Source: Asterias amurensis (taxonomy: Eukaryota; Echinodermata; Asteroidea; Forcipulatida; Asteriidae). Taken from it: a DNA stretch of 64,000 nt. The position numbers and the translations under genes were made by a program. The stretch lies in contig NC_092663.1 in the NCBI RefSeq assembly GCF_032118995.1, positions 5,084,001-5,148,000 on the forward strand, read 5' to 3'. This document shows, piece after piece, positions 1 to 12,983 of the stretch (its first letter is position 1; every line of letters starts with the position of its first letter). Under the pieces are notes generated by a model that saw only the letters and a list, made by a program, of their open reading frames with translations, was not told the origin of the DNA and ran no database searches.

Positions 1-2597
1 TTCCTGTGCCAGGCCTACATCCACACTCGTATGCGAGCACGCACCTCAGATTTTCTGAAAGTCCTCAACAGGGCACGACCAGAGCACTCATCAAAAGAAA
101 AGAAAACAATGAGGTATGTTTTGTGTTTCTTTAACAATGCCTTTAGTAACAACACTAGAAAAACTAAGAATCAGTAAGAAAGTTTGTAAGATATTGTACA
201 CCTATTGGATGAGATTGCCTAACTATTGACATCATTGAAATCATATATTGTCTTTTTCTACTTCCCATTAATTTGTCAATGAACGGAAATTCAAAATTCT
301 TATTTTCTATTCGCTCAATACATTGAATTGGCTCAATCGAGTAATACTTGTTTGCACAGCCACCGATACACATTTTGTTCATCACTTTTATGAAAACAAC
401 AGAAAACAATACAATAGCTGTGTCAATGATGAATTAAAAGTCTTTGAGTTTGTCCAATACAAGATCTGCAAAGATTTACTCAATATTTATCTGTTGTTCA
501 TTTGGTGTCTTGTAACAAAACGTGTACGCATGAGTGTGGCTGTGAGCTTGTACACAATAAAGCTAAGCGTGTTAAGATACTTTTATAAAAAAAAATCACC
601 TCTACCCAAGTGTTCTATAAATTTGATGTAAATAATTAGTCTAATTTGTTCGCTTTTATTTTCTCTTTTTTATCCAGCGGGAAGACGTTTGTCCGAAACT
701 AGAAACCTGCGCAAGTAATAAGCAAGAAATGCAGAACTATTTGCTCTCTGGGAGTAGGAAGGAATTTTTTATTATTATCACATTAAAACAAGAAGGTATA
801 GCATTGGACCAATGTGGTCATAGGGTCATTATACCTTGTTTCCTGTTAAATTATACTTTTACAAAAGAACACCCAAACTTTTACTAGCATGCATGTTCAA
901 TTTGCACACAGCTCAAGTAGTACATTTTATGGAAATTGCCTTATATTTATCAACTTCTGCATGAAGAGTATTTTGATTCCGATCAGTTTGGCCAAACAAA
1001 GTCATGCAAAAGATTTCTAATCAAAAATATTTGTACTAAGAAGAGTTGTTTCTTCCAGGCATTTTAATTTTGGAAGTAGAAATTGAAGTGTGTCACAGTT
1101 TGATCCAAAACACACTCTCGAGATTCCTTTTGTTCACTCTCGCAATGTACAGTTTAATTCATTAGTGTTTGATATTTTGTGGTTCAGTTTTCATTATGTG
1201 TACTCCAAGTGTATATTGAAGTGGTTTTTGTTAACATGAACGACACCAGGGTCCAATGCTGTACCTTCTCAATAAATATAAAAATTAAAGTCACTTTTGT
1301 AAATCGTAAGCGTAACCTAGATGCATCATCCGGCCTTAATCTCGCAGGAACCGATTATGAAGCTGCCACATTTTGTTGTCTTTTTGTCTGAAATGAAGCC
1401 CTTAACCTTTAATTGGTGCCTCTTTGGAAACTTTCAAAGTTTATGTTAAGTTTTGATTGAAGCTTTGCATGGTGTGGAAAATAAGAAGTAACTATTACTA
1501 GTAAACTTCCAGATACTACGTGTAAATATTTTTGGGGAGGAATATTGGCTCTGTAAAGAGTGTGCTCTTCTCAGATCCAACACTCCTACCAAAAGACATT
1601 TGTATAAGGTTGTACCAGCAAGTTTACTCTAGCTATAGTCACTTCTTGAAGTTGACTTTATCCACAAAGAACTTTGGGGTCAAAACCGATGAATGTACTG
1701 TTTTACCAGAGAGACAGGCAAAATAAGTAGCTGTTTTTAATAATTGAAGTTGGTAAGCTTAATAATTTTTGCAAAATAAATGTATTATGACAAACTACTG
1801 TTATTGAAATATACTTCAAACATTTTGGCTTATTATTAGTATTGTTTTTAACCCAAACTTCTCTAAAGTGAATCATAGATGTTCTTCTGTAAAATCCATT
1901 AATATATTAAGATATTAGTTGGTTCATTAAGGATGTGAACATTATGAAGATTGACGATACATCATGTTAGTGTTGGAGACCTCTTCAGTCACTAGGTGGC
2001 AGCAGGCTTGTACTTAGAAATGTCATTTCTTTAAAAAATTCTTTCACTTAGCCTTAATGATGTAGTTTCATTTGGAAAAAATGAATAATTATTATTATTT
2101 TGTTTCTTTTAAAGGTCAGTCCCGTTATGTCCAAACTGGGGTTAATTTATTGTATTAGCCTGGCAGCAATAAATGATATACATGTAAACATAATTAATTG
2201 GCATTCTGTGTGACATTTATTCCTGAGGATATTGTGCTCGTTTGTCCATGAAAAATCCAGTGGGTTGGATTGGAACTCTTGCAGTGATTAATCAAATAGG
2301 ATAAGTGATGCTTGTTGGTTATAGACCTTTATCATGGTGTAGCCATCTTGAATTTCCCAATTGTTATCATTGTCACCAAACCGAGGCTGGAACAAGAAAA
2401 TAGTCTGGTTCCTATGCAAAAATATGATTATTATTAAAATACATTATTGTTACTTGAAGAGCATGACCAAGATGGAGGCACCATGACACTGTCGTCATGA
2501 TACATATTATGTTTGGTAGTGGTAGCTTGAAGTGGTAGTTTGTTTTTAGACCAATTCAGCTAGATGGTTTGATGAAGACAAAACACAAATATTTACC
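1..2597. other. Intergenic, no gene recognised
   Basis: Only short, unconvincing reading frames are present and no protein family is recognisable. The one structured spot is at about 1973-2012, where a sequence ending in CTAGGTGGCAGCAG resembles one arm of the short inverted-repeat element seen whole at 57226-57377. The same core also resembles a CTCF-type motif. The rest is AT-rich with homopolymer runs. Confidence 0.5.
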
Positions 2598-2662
2598 CTC
2601 CCCGGCGGGGAATCGAACCCCGGTCTCCTGAGTGACAGTCAGAGATACTATACTACCGAGGA
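2598..2662 (-). pseudogene. tRNA-Asp (GTC) pseudogene, left copy 1
   Basis: The acceptor, anticodon (GTC) and T arms match tRNA-Asp, but about 7 bases are missing from the D arm. A duplicated 13-base piece of the 5' acceptor end follows immediately at 2663-2675. It is unlikely to fold as a tRNA. Confidence 0.75.
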
Positions 2663-2753
2663 TTACTACCGAGGATGACTGACCTTTAAAGTCATAGTTT
2701 ATTCTAAGAACAGTTTGCTAGAAAGTTTGTTGAATAAACTAGACAAAAATACA

Positions 2754-2825
2754 CTCCCCGGCGGGGAATCGAAACCCGGTCTCCTGAGTGACAGTCAGAG
2801 ATACTTACCACTATACTACCGAGGA
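2754..2825 (-). tRNA. tRNA-Asp (GTC), near-intact, left copy 2
   Basis: This is a full 72-nt tRNA-Asp with anticodon GTC, an acceptor stem starting TCCTCGG and intact D and anticodon arms. One base at the inner end of the T stem differs from the array consensus (the stem reads CGGGT instead of CGGGG), breaking the pair next to the T loop. It is the best-preserved member of this array, but function is doubtful. Confidence 0.6.
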
Positions 2826-2903
2826 TGACTGACGTTTAAAGTCATAGTTTACTCTAAGAACACTCAGCTAGAAGGTTTGTTGAATAAACTAGACAAAAAT
2901 ACA

Positions 2904-2963
2904 CTCCCCGACGGGGAATCGAACCCCGGTCTCCTGAGTGACAGTCAGAGGTACTACCGAGGA
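2904..2963 (-). pseudogene. tRNA-Asp pseudogene, left copy 3
   Basis: The T arm, anticodon GTC arm and acceptor ends are recognisable, but about 12 bases covering most of the D arm are deleted. Total length is 60 instead of 72. Confidence 0.75.
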
Positions 2964-3041
2964 TGACTGACGTTTGAAGTGATAGTTTGTTTTATGACCC
3001 TTTAGCTAGACGGTTTGTTGAATAAACTAGTTAAAAATATA

Positions 3042-3103
3042 CTCCCCAGCGGGGAATCAAATCCCGGTGTCATGAGTGACAGATGCGACTATAATACCGA
3101 GGA
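3042..3103 (-). pseudogene. tRNA-Asp pseudogene, left copy 4
   Basis: This is the most diverged member of the left array. It is 62 nt long, with a damaged D arm, changes in the T stem and an altered anticodon arm. It is placed in the family by its ends and by the spacer that follows. Confidence 0.65.
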
Positions 3104-3195
3104 TGACTGACGCTTAATGTGTTAGTTCGTTTTTCGACCCTTCAGCTAGACGGTTAGTTGAATAAACTAGTAAAAAATACACGCCCGAACCCCCA

Positions 3196-5749
3196 ACCAT
3201 CTTGTCACACGCAAGAGATTAAACACCTGGCAAATGAATGTTGTAGAATATCACCCCAAGTTGGTTAGTTGCCCCGACTACCCCCCCCCCCCCCCTTGGT
3301 TACGTCACTTATGTTACGTGCACCCCCGGTGCCAATACCAGACCCCCTCCCCGCCCTAACTCATCCAATTAAGCTATGTGCTTTTACGCTCAAAGTTTCA
3401 CGGACAACATTTCCGCGACCGTAGAACACTAAAATCCTTCCGCGCACTGGAGAAAATAATGCGCCTTTGCTGAGTAAACATTGGAAAACGATGGGCAAAC
3501 AAAGTGAAGTTTTCCCAAATCATTTTATTTTTGATACTTTTGAAGAAAATAATATTCTTTTTTGGTAAAAATGTAATTTTGTTCAAATTTTCTCAACAAT
3601 TAAACACTTCGCGTAGAAATATAATTATGAGTAAACGGTCCACAAGGCAAATTGTGTTAATTTCTCTAGAACGGACATAACAACCTTGCGACTCCTTCAT
3701 ATTTTGCTGTCCAATTTACGGAAATGTTTCAAAATTTTGCCAAATTTTGTCACGCCATGGACTAAAGTGGACGCCTTAAATGATATAGACCAACTGTAAA
3801 CTGTCTGAAGCTGGAACTGGACGAGTAAAAAGGATGAATTTCGGAAGTGAAAATGCTACGCCATCTCACCCTTTCGCCCAAACATGCCAAAGGTGCCTTC
3901 CGCCAACCGCTTGTAAGTGACGACGTCGCTGTTGTTCGATATGGTGAGACCGTCTGCGAGCAAAGACTTTGACTGTTGCTTGACGTGAATGTTGTACTGA
4001 AACTTTAAATTTGTGCAACAAGAGAGACAGTTTTACTTCTCCCAGAATGTGGAATATATTGTTGTCCTGGATGGATTCTTGTGTCGTGTTCAAGGCAAGG
4101 TCAAGCCTGACCAGGAGGGGGTGAGTCAATGAGTCAACACAAAAAACGGTTCTTTTTAGAACCCACCAATACTCAGTAGGGCGAACAACTCTCATGAATA
4201 CAGAGATTTTTTTTTACTGCAATTCTTCGAGGACAACAATGTTTATGTTTAGCTTTGTTGAAGTTTATTTCGTCAAAACTCTTTTAAAATGTTGTGTGTA
4301 CACAGATTCACTAGAAAATTCATCCCAAACTGTACTTTTATTTATGCCCAAGGTTCGTTGGGTAAAGGTGAACGAATGCTCTTGAAAACAATACTTGTTT
4401 AGCAAATAGCTGTTTTCTCGAAAATAAAAGCACCAAACGAAAATTCTTTGTGCCGATGAAAATAATTGGTGCTCATTTTGCAAGGTTTCGAAGTAAAGTT
4501 AATGTATGAACTGCCAATTAAAACTTATCTTTGGTTCAAATAGGAAAGCAATACATTATGTATTGAGACAGGTTTCGAAAGAATGATGTCTAAACAGATA
4601 TGTCAAAGGATGACAAATTTTAAAAGGGTATATTATTTCAAACCTCACCTAAAACGTGTTTTGAAAACTGTGTTGGTGTTTTAATACCATTAGACCATTA
4701 TTACAGTAATATAATGTACATTTTTAACAAGTGCGTGTATTGGTCACGTTCGAGTTAAAAACAAAAAACATAATCTTCGTACAAAAACAAACAACATTTG
4801 TAGCCATAAATAGCCTGAATTGGAATGTGGTATCCCTACTCTGCTATTGCTGAACTCCCAGTGCACACACCTGTTGAACCACGAACTGAACAATGCCAGC
4901 ATCCAGCAAAGCAACACTTCTCTCGGAACTGATGATGTCATTCAGCGCATCAACAAAAGAAATAGTAATACAATTTTCAATGGAGACGAGAAAAAGAGGA
5001 AAACTGCATTGATCGTCAACGCACATAACAGGATTAAGGGTCTTTTGAATTGCCCAACTTCAAATGACTATAAAGAAAGCTGACTTTGGAACATTTCGGT
5101 TTGTTTATACGCAATGCGATGCAATGGCAAAAACTCAACACCAACATTACTGACCCAAACAATCATTCAAACATTGAATTAAACACACTAGACTTTAAAT
5201 ATAAATAAATGCCCCTATATGAGAGCTTTAGTAACTTAAAAGTTTAAGTTTTTTTTTTTTTAAATTAGAGAATAGTAAAAGGGAGGAGTTAAACAACTTA
5301 CTGGGTGCTTAGCAAAATAGTAACTCAAGTTCCAAGTTGTATAGAGTGAATAATGGATGAGATAACACTGGATGAACGTATATCCTCCTGGAGAGAAATG
5401 AATGTTTGCTTTTAAAAAGAAAATATTAGTAAATTAAAGCATTCTTAGGCTTGCAGAGTATAGTGAATGATTGAGATAACAAGTGGATGATTGTGTAGCC
5501 TCCCTGGAGAGGGATGAATGTTTGCCAAAAAAACACAGCAAAAATTAGAGTTATGAAGTAAATTTTTAAAAAAGTAGGCTTACAGTTTTTAGTTTATTCT
5601 TTGTTTCTCTTCTCACACTACTTCTTTCAAAGTCTTGCTTTGAAGTAATTTCCCCCTCGTTTTCCTCTTCTGATGTCGTTACACTCAAGCTCGTGCTGCC
5701 TCATCGTGGATTCATAAAAACCACATCATCTTTCTTGTGTTGGTTCTTA
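3196..5749. other. Intergenic, no gene recognised
   Basis: This stretch contains a poly-C run near 3281-3296 and otherwise AT-rich unique sequence. Reading frames of up to about 110 codons near 3866-4195 (minus) and 4820-5083 (plus) show no family resemblance. They lack convincing splice or initiation context and are taken as chance. Confidence 0.5.
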
Positions 5750-8425
5750 CTTTGAAATTTCTTCGTGTACGTATTTGCCACCATCTAGTCTTTGTGAACC
5801 CAGTATCCCATTGACGAAAACAGTGACGAGACAGTTTTGGGGGGCTGTCATTTCATCTTGGAAAGCGATATTTCCTTTGTCTTAAAATGTCTCTTCTCTG
5901 AATATCTTTGTCTAAGATGCACTCCCGCATGACAATTTGCTTTTGTCATGGATATATAACAAACTCCAGGTAAGTTTGTGTACATGTATGGGTATGTTTA
6001 CATGTGTCAGAAAGATTTACAACTTGTTATGTCTTATATTGTGGTAAGATCATAGGAGTGCTCTGAGTATATAAACGTTTTAAGTTGTGTAGCTATGTTT
6101 TTGTAAGTAGTTTAGAAGGTAAAGCATATCAATATGCATGGTAACTAAGTAAGCTATGGTGCAAATTATCGAGCCGTTTATATTTTCCCCCAATTTGGAC
6201 ACTTTTACCTTCATCCCATATGTCTCTTGTCCTTAACATATTGATGTGAGATACGAGACAGTTTCTTTGGGCTGTCATCTCATCTAGAAAATACTTTCTT
6301 CTGTCTCTCTAAGAGACACTTTCATGACAACCTGTTTTGTCAGGGTCAACGAGGTAAGTTTCTGTACATGGTGTTAGTGTCAGAGATGTTTACAACTTGT
6401 TATGTCTTACACTCTGGTAATATCTTAAATGAGCTCTTGGTATAAAACGGTATAATTAATTTAAAATATAGTTTGTGTAAATAGTTAATAAGGTACAAGT
6501 ATATCAGTATTAGCATGATATGGGTAGGGCCTATGTGTAGTCTAGGGTGCAAATTATTGGGCCTTTTATATTTTTCCCCGATTTGTACACTTTTCCATTC
6601 ATCTCATAATGTCTCTACGTACCCTTAACCTTTTGATGTGAGATACGAGACATTTTCTTTTGGCTGTCATCTCATCTTGGAAATAATTTCCCAAGAGACA
6701 CTTTCATGACAACCTGTTTTGTCAGGGTCAACGAGGTAAGTTTATGTACATGTGTGGGTGTTTACAGTGTCAGATTGTTTGTTATAACTTGTTGTCTTAC
6801 ATTCTGGTTATATCTTAGGTGAGCTCTTGGTATAAAACAGTATAATTTAACGGTTAGTTTATGTAAGTAGTTAATAAGGTATAAAAATATCAGTATAAGC
6901 ATGATATTGGTAGGGCCTAAGTGTAGTCTATGGTGCTTATTGTTAGGCCTTTTAATTGTTTCCCCAATTTGGACACTTTTCCTTTCATCCCATTGTCTCT
7001 TGTCCTAACATATTGATATGGGACACCAAACAGTTTCTTTTCGGCTGTCATCTCATTTGGAAATCCTTTCTTTTGTCTGTCTAAGATGTACTTTCATGAC
7101 AACCTGTTTTGTCAGGGTCAATCAACTTAAGGTAAGTTGTTGTACATGTACATACATGTATGGGTATGTTTACAGTGCCATGACAACCAGTTTTGTCATG
7201 GGTATGTTTACCAGTGTCACAGGGCATACTTGTTATGTCTTACATTATAGTACTATCTTAGGTGTGCTCTGAGTACAAACAGTATTATTTTATGGGTAAC
7301 ATGCGTGTGTTATAGGTAGTTAATAAGGTACAAGTATGTCAGTATTGGCATGTAATGAGTAAGTGAAGTCTAGGGTGCAAATTATTGTATTATATACTTT
7401 TAATTCTTTTCTCCACCCTCCCCCTTGGAGGGATTTTCTTTTCTCATCCAATATCTCTCATAAGAGACAGTTTCGTCATATCTTATTTTTCTTATCTTAC
7501 AATCGTTTCTTCACTACTCTATCTATAGATATAGAGAAGAGAAGAGACGTTTATAAAAATAAGAAAAACATAGATTTTGCTGTCATGGATAACCAATTCC
7601 CATGGTAAGTGTATATTATTTTGTATGGGTACACACAGTTGTCTCCCATTCTGGTGATGTTTTATGTGTATTGTATATTTTGCAGTGTGAGTACGATTAT
7701 TGTTATTTTTTTGTAAGTAACATATCAACATCAAGTTTATCAAGCGTGTAATTAAGTAGCTGTGGTATATGGTGCAAATTATTTGTTTGTTTACTAATTT
7801 TTTCTTTTATTCATGAGACACTTCCCTTTTTTATCCATGTCTCTTGTCCTCACCGGTCGGTGTAAGACCCTCAGTTTCCTTGGGCTGCCATTTCACTATA
7901 TCCCCAGCTATACCCACCATCTAAGTTCATAATATCTTTATTGGTGAAGAAATAAATACCTGTCTCACAAAGGTAAGTTGTGTGCACCTGTCAGTTGCCA
8001 CATCCATTTAGTAAGAGTGAAAATAGTTGTTCGCCCTAAGGATACCATGCACTGTGTGGGTACTTTTAGTAAAGGTCATAAAATGTAGTAAATTTGTATG
8101 TAGATGTTAATACAATCATTCGTTTTCTACTTCTTCCAGTAATGTTCTCTGGTCAACTTTTCAACCCAAGGTATCAGTGTCCTCCCTTTTTATTCAAGAG
8201 GTATCTAATGGGCTGCCCTCAAAGCACAGATCCTCTTCTGTGCATGTAAAACCCATCTTGATGGATTTGAATTAAGACAGAAAATAGATGGTGCACAATC
8301 TATTTTCTTCTTCAATTCAGATTCTCTTTCTCTGCTACCCTGTTTCTTCCATTCATTTCCGAATCCCCAGCATTATCGAATCATGTTGTTAAGTGTGTGC
8401 GCCAACGGAATAAAGGATACTATAC
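5750..8425 (+). ncRNA. Candidate spliced transcript with six tandemly duplicated exon-like units
   Basis: Six related units follow each other. Each contains a pyrimidine-rich stretch, usually an acag/tcag acceptor-like site, a block starting TTTC..GGCTGTCATCTCAT, and a donor-like GTAAGT. The GT positions are 5970, 6354, 6735, 7132, 7605 and 7973, giving steps of 384, 381, 397, 473 and 368 bp. Exon-like blocks would be about 5835-5969, 6262-6353, 7034-7131, 7471-7604 and 7875-7972; the third unit has lost its AG. A further acceptor-like site (CTTCTTCCAG) precedes 8141, and an AATAAA lies near 8409. Several units carry a hairpin of the type TGACAA-loop-TTGTCA. Reading frames are not conserved between units, so a non-coding RNA is favoured, but the unit could simply be an amplified repeat. 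Confidence 0.35.
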
Positions 8426-10226
8426 ACATTAGATGGTACGCTTTAGAAATGCCCGTGTCAAACAAGAGACACATAGGTTAAAATAATACTTGTGGGCCAG
8501 GGAGACACATGGAAACGGCAACGATGGAGGAGAGTAATAAACTCTGTCACGACCACTACTTTGGAAGAGCCCTGCATTGAACTTTGTTCTTTCAAAAGCA
8601 AAATGTAGTAATTTAATTAACTGTATGCAGTTATTAAATTAATTAATAGTTAATTAATTTAATAAATGAGGAGTGGTGATTTAAACAGCATGTGATGTGA
8701 ATTAATGGATGGGCGATGGATGCATATTTTGTATAGGATGCTAAAAAGTTATAAAATGGAACTTGAGTTAACTAATTTAATTAAATAATGCTTAAATAAA
8801 ATTTAGGTAAATAAATAAATGTCCACCAAACATAAAACTCCAAAACAAACATTCACGCAAGTTACAACAGCAAATGCATCGCATTGCAAACGCTTAAGCG
8901 CAGCTTTGGACTAAATTGAGTCCTCGCATACTTAGAGACTCAACATGCGACGAGATTATCATTAGTTGCTTAATGATACACCATAAACATTAATTGACCC
9001 AGATCACCGATCAAAATGTCAAAAATCTTCAGGCTATGACACCACGCCCAACAAAGATATCTCCAACATCAGCGTCGAATCGACCACACCCATGTATGGG
9101 TTTTTCGTCACACCGTGGAGAGGCATCAATAAGGACGCGACATTTAACCACGCCCACCAAAAACATCTATGAACATCAATGTGAACGCGGATGCCACTCA
9201 AATACAGCCAAGAAATCATCAATGAGAGTATGTATTTTTCCACGCCCAGAAGTGATCTTGTAAATGCAACCACACCCTGAAGAGAAAAGATGACTAACAA
9301 ACATTAATGTGACTTTATCAATTGCTTATCCAACTGTTGAGTGGAGTTAAACATGCTAGACAAAGGAAATATTGCTTGTGTGTCAAAAACCAGAAGAGCG
9401 GACACATTATTATGTACACGTTTTGAATCTAGTATTTGAGTCTAGTATTTTAATACTTAAAAGTTGGTGCTAAGTTGGTGCTAAGTTGGTGTACATAATT
9501 GGTTTGCAATGTTGAAATACTGTTAGCTTCAACTTCATGGTCACAACTTTAATGAAGTGAGCAGTTAATTATTCTTGTGTTAATGTTGGCTAAGGCATAG
9601 AGGACACGATGTGTAAGATTTACAACTCTTCATAGCCATTGAGTCATCGCAACCGCAATGTTTTGTTATCGACACGGAACGTCACGTCGAGGGCGCACTT
9701 GTCACATGGAAACAGCTCAGGATACTTATGCCTAAGGAGAACACATTTTGTATGCATACAAACAGTGAACATCTAAGGGCGTGAAAGGAACGCTTTGAAC
9801 AATAGGGGCAACATGACTACCGTATCGCTATGACAATCATTAATTACAGCACATGGTACAACACCCAAAACCATTTACACGGATAAAACACTAGGTTTAC
9901 AAAATAATGTTATTTATTTTTTATTTAAATAAACTAATAAAATAAAACTTGTATGAAGTGAAGGATGACAATGTGAATGGATTGTGTCAGTGAAAACAGT
10001 ATACGCTAATAATTAAATAAAACAGAAAATAATATTCATTATTTCGTAAACGAATAAATAAATAAGTTTATACAGCTCTTGGAAAGTACATTTATTACCA
10101 AGAATGGTAATTTGAATTGTGCAAGGTTCTGGACTGGTCTCTGTGGTGCCGAAACATGGGGCTAGTAAGAGGTCTTTAAAAGCTTCTATGCCCTTTAATC
10201 TACCAACCCGATGAGAAGATGAGAAG
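8426..10226. other. Intergenic, no gene recognised
   Basis: AT-rich sequence, with TTAATTAA-type stretches at about 8615-8670. The words CCACGCCCA and ACCACACCC recur several times between 9030 and 9280, which makes an overlapping pair of reading frames there look better than chance. No protein family is recognised. Confidence 0.45.
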
Positions 10227-10500
10227 GGCTGTCAGGTTGGCGTAGTGATATCTTTGCTCGCCTTCCATCTCTAGGACCTTGGTTCGAATCACGCCAGGGG
10301 CACTACGTGGATAGGCTTTCAGTCTGACTGCTTGGGTTTGCCACGGATTCATTTTCTGGGATTTTCCTCCCACTTCTACAACGGAAACTTCTTTTCTTGT
10401 CTTCTTTCCATTTGGTGCTTGAAGAGTACAGTGATCGAGTTCACATTCTTTTCTTAGAGTTCTTAGCGTCAAAATCAGATTTTGTTTCAAATAATAAATA
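10227..10500 (+). mobile_element. tRNA-derived SINE
   Basis: A tRNA-like head runs from about 10227 to 10310 with a pol III A-box-like segment (TTGGCGTAGTGAT) and a clear B box (GGTTCGAATC). It is followed by a non-tRNA body and an AT-rich tail with TAATAAATAA near 10487-10502. This is the layout of a tRNA SINE. No target-site duplication was identified with confidence. Confidence 0.65.
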
Positions 10501-10881
10501 ATTTCAAAAAGTAGGCCTATGTATCAACGTAGAATAAAAATACAAGGGTGGGTATATGCAGTGTGAACGTTTGGGAGGTTCGATTGATGTGTAACATTGT
10601 TTTAACTAATAATTCGTTTAATAAACTGTTTGTTAATAGTTTTTTTTTTAACCAATACTTAATGACCGTTCAGTCAAACATAACTGCATAAGAAACACAA
10701 TTCATCGTCAACACGCGTGCCAAAGCGAGTGGTTACAAAGTAAATGAACAATTAAGATCAACATTAACTTAAAGTCGTATGGAACAATCGATGAGGAATT
10801 ATTCGATGGATTTTAACAGCGCAAATGGACATAGCTTGCACTGTTTTGCTATAGATTCAAGACAGTGACACATTTTAATTA

Positions 10882-11315
10882 CACTGGATATTTCTGTGGA
10901 TAAAACTCACTGGATATACCTCACTGGATATACCATAATGGATATAACTCACTGGATATAACTGACTCACTGGATACAATTATCTTACTGGATGTACATC
11001 ACTGGATATACCCCAGTGGATATAACTCACTGGATATAACTCACTGAATATAACTCACTGAATATAACTCACAGGACATACCTCAATGGATATAACTCAC
11101 TGGATATAACTCAGTACTCACTGGATATGACTCACTGGACATACTTCAATGGATATAACTCACTGGATATACCTCACAGGATGTGTCTCACTGGATATAA
11201 CTCACTGGAATGTTCCTCAATGGATATACCTCATCACACTGCCTCAATGGATATACCTCACTGGATATACCTCACTGGATATACCTCACTAGATGTACCT
11301 CACTAGATGTACCTC
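10882..11315 (+). repeat. Minisatellite, unit about 15 bp (CTCACTGGATATAAC)
   Basis: Dozens of imperfect copies of ACTGGATATAACTC or ACTGGATATACCTC run head to tail. Units vary by one or a few bases and by small indels. There is no coding frame across it. Confidence 0.9.
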
Positions 11316-12983
11316 ACCTGAAGCAATTCTTGAACAAGTGTTTAGTAAAACGATACCATTTTAAAGTGTATACAAAATACTTATGTGATGTTGTAGCTTT
11401 TATAGTTTAATATTCGTAACTACGTTAAAGGAACAGTGTTATTTCCTATTAAACAGGAAACAGGTTTTCAACTAATGGGGACATTTGGAAGTGAGCAGTG
11501 CATTCCTTACACCAATATTGTGCCTTCTACAATGAAGTAACACAGCAAACAAATCTTCAAGCGAGAAGCTGGAAGTGACAGCACATGATCGAAGACACCA
11601 TTGTTCTGAACATTTTGACTTTATAGAAAGCAGCAGAAATGCCAGTCGATAAGGACAGTAACAAGGACAATACTTTTTAAATTGTAACCCGCGCGCCCTG
11701 AACAATAGACGACCAAGCGCACAACAAAAACATATACAAATTCAACACTTTTAAATTTGAAACAGTCATGAAAACGCTAAGAAAAACAAAAACAACATCT
11801 AAATTACCATCTATTTCGCTTAGATTATCTTTGATAAATTTAATAAAAGTGTGATAAAAACGTAAGCGAGACATCAGATGAGTGGAAAGAGATGGGTTTC
11901 GTGTGTAAGATGGTGGGTAAACAAATCATTTAAATTAAAAAACTTAGGTAAAAATTGTGTAGAAAGTAGAGTAAACTTAGGTAGGAATTCGGTCATTTTA
12001 AACCAGGTTGTTATTGGTGGGACTCGCTCAAGGAAGGACGCATGTCTTCATAATGTCAAGTTGTACTCCACATCATCTCCTCTTGAACAGGATTATATAC
12101 ATCATCCTCAACAATGGGTATAGTCTTTGACTACTTTTCATGAAGACAACTTTTTCTTTCTATGTCACAGTTCTCAAACTCTTTTCTACTGTCTTATCCC
12201 TTTGCCATGTATTTCAGTGTGGAATACATTGGATGTATTAATTTAAAATCACATTCAACCTTTCACGCACGTGGATGCAAGCAACAGGTAAGCACAATTT
12301 TCTTCCTCCTGTCATTTTCTTCCTTTCGTCTTTATCTTGAAAGAGAAGATAACCTCGACAACTGTCGGTTTGTTGAACTTTAAAGGGGCAGCTTCATAAT
12401 AATTTCGGGAAAGGTAAGTGTGTATACGTAAACTGCGGGACTACATTCGGCACGACTTTCTTCTTTGTGAAGAACTAGATCTGATGTTATAACTTCCTTA
12501 GTTCCTGGCTGTGAATTCAGACTTTTTTCATCTTTGAAAATGGCTCAATATTATACTTCCGCCTGTTCTTAAAGGCCAAAACTTAGACCATCACTCGAAG
12601 GCTTTTTTTGTTGCACAGAGTCACCTGGATTTTTTAGGTTTGTTTTATGTACAATTTTACTAGGTCTAGTTTAAACAAAACCAATCTGGGAGTGAGAACT
12701 TGATATGACATGAGTGAGTGAGTGATTAAGTATGATTGGATGAATCAGTTGAATAAATTATGATTGGTTGAAGGTAAAAGTGCGTTCAACATAGTCAACG
12801 AACATTTTCGAAGGGGGGGGAATAATTAGGTTAAACAAACAATTAAATTTACACCAACTTTACAAACATCAAACATTACTCATTCAGTCAAACAGACAAC
12901 AACGTCTTGCGTTTTAAACACGTGACACCTTTAAGAGTTTGCGCACTGCGATCGGGAATCAAAAACATTACGTCATTACGTGT
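11316..12983. other. Intergenic; two possible exons of unknown transcript
   Basis: No protein family is recognised. Two segments have exon-like borders: about 12171-12288 (preceded by TATGTCACAG, followed by GTAAGC) and a segment ending near 12414 before GTAAGT. They lie downstream of the duplicated exon-like units at 5.75-8.1 kb and could belong to the same or another non-coding transcript, but this is weak. Confidence 0.3.

Larger units (their letters stand above)
2580..3195 (-). repeat. Decayed tandem array of tRNA-Asp units (left array)
   Basis: Four tRNA-Asp-like segments on the minus strand are separated by a shared spacer of about 75-80 bp (read on the plus strand: GTTTGTTGAATAAACTAG and neighbours). 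Start-to-start steps are 156, 150 and 138 bp. The spacer is the reverse complement of the one in the plus-strand array at 63063-64000, so the two arrays belong to one family in opposite orientation. The array breaks off inside a spacer near 3190. Confidence 0.85.

Noticed and set aside
1532-1726. 64-codon frame that faintly resembles a reverse transcriptase thumb segment (LPKDICIRLYQQVYSS)
   Set aside because: The match to LINE proteins is a few residues only, and no other LINE motif is nearby.
3866-4195. 109-codon minus frame
   Set aside because: No domain, no conserved start context and no repeat relation; treated as chance.
10882-11315. Possible CRISPR array
   Set aside because: The units are contiguous imperfect repeats without unique spacers, and the context is a eukaryotic genome. 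The same reasoning applies to the other arrays at 12984, 13828, 49975 and 61137.
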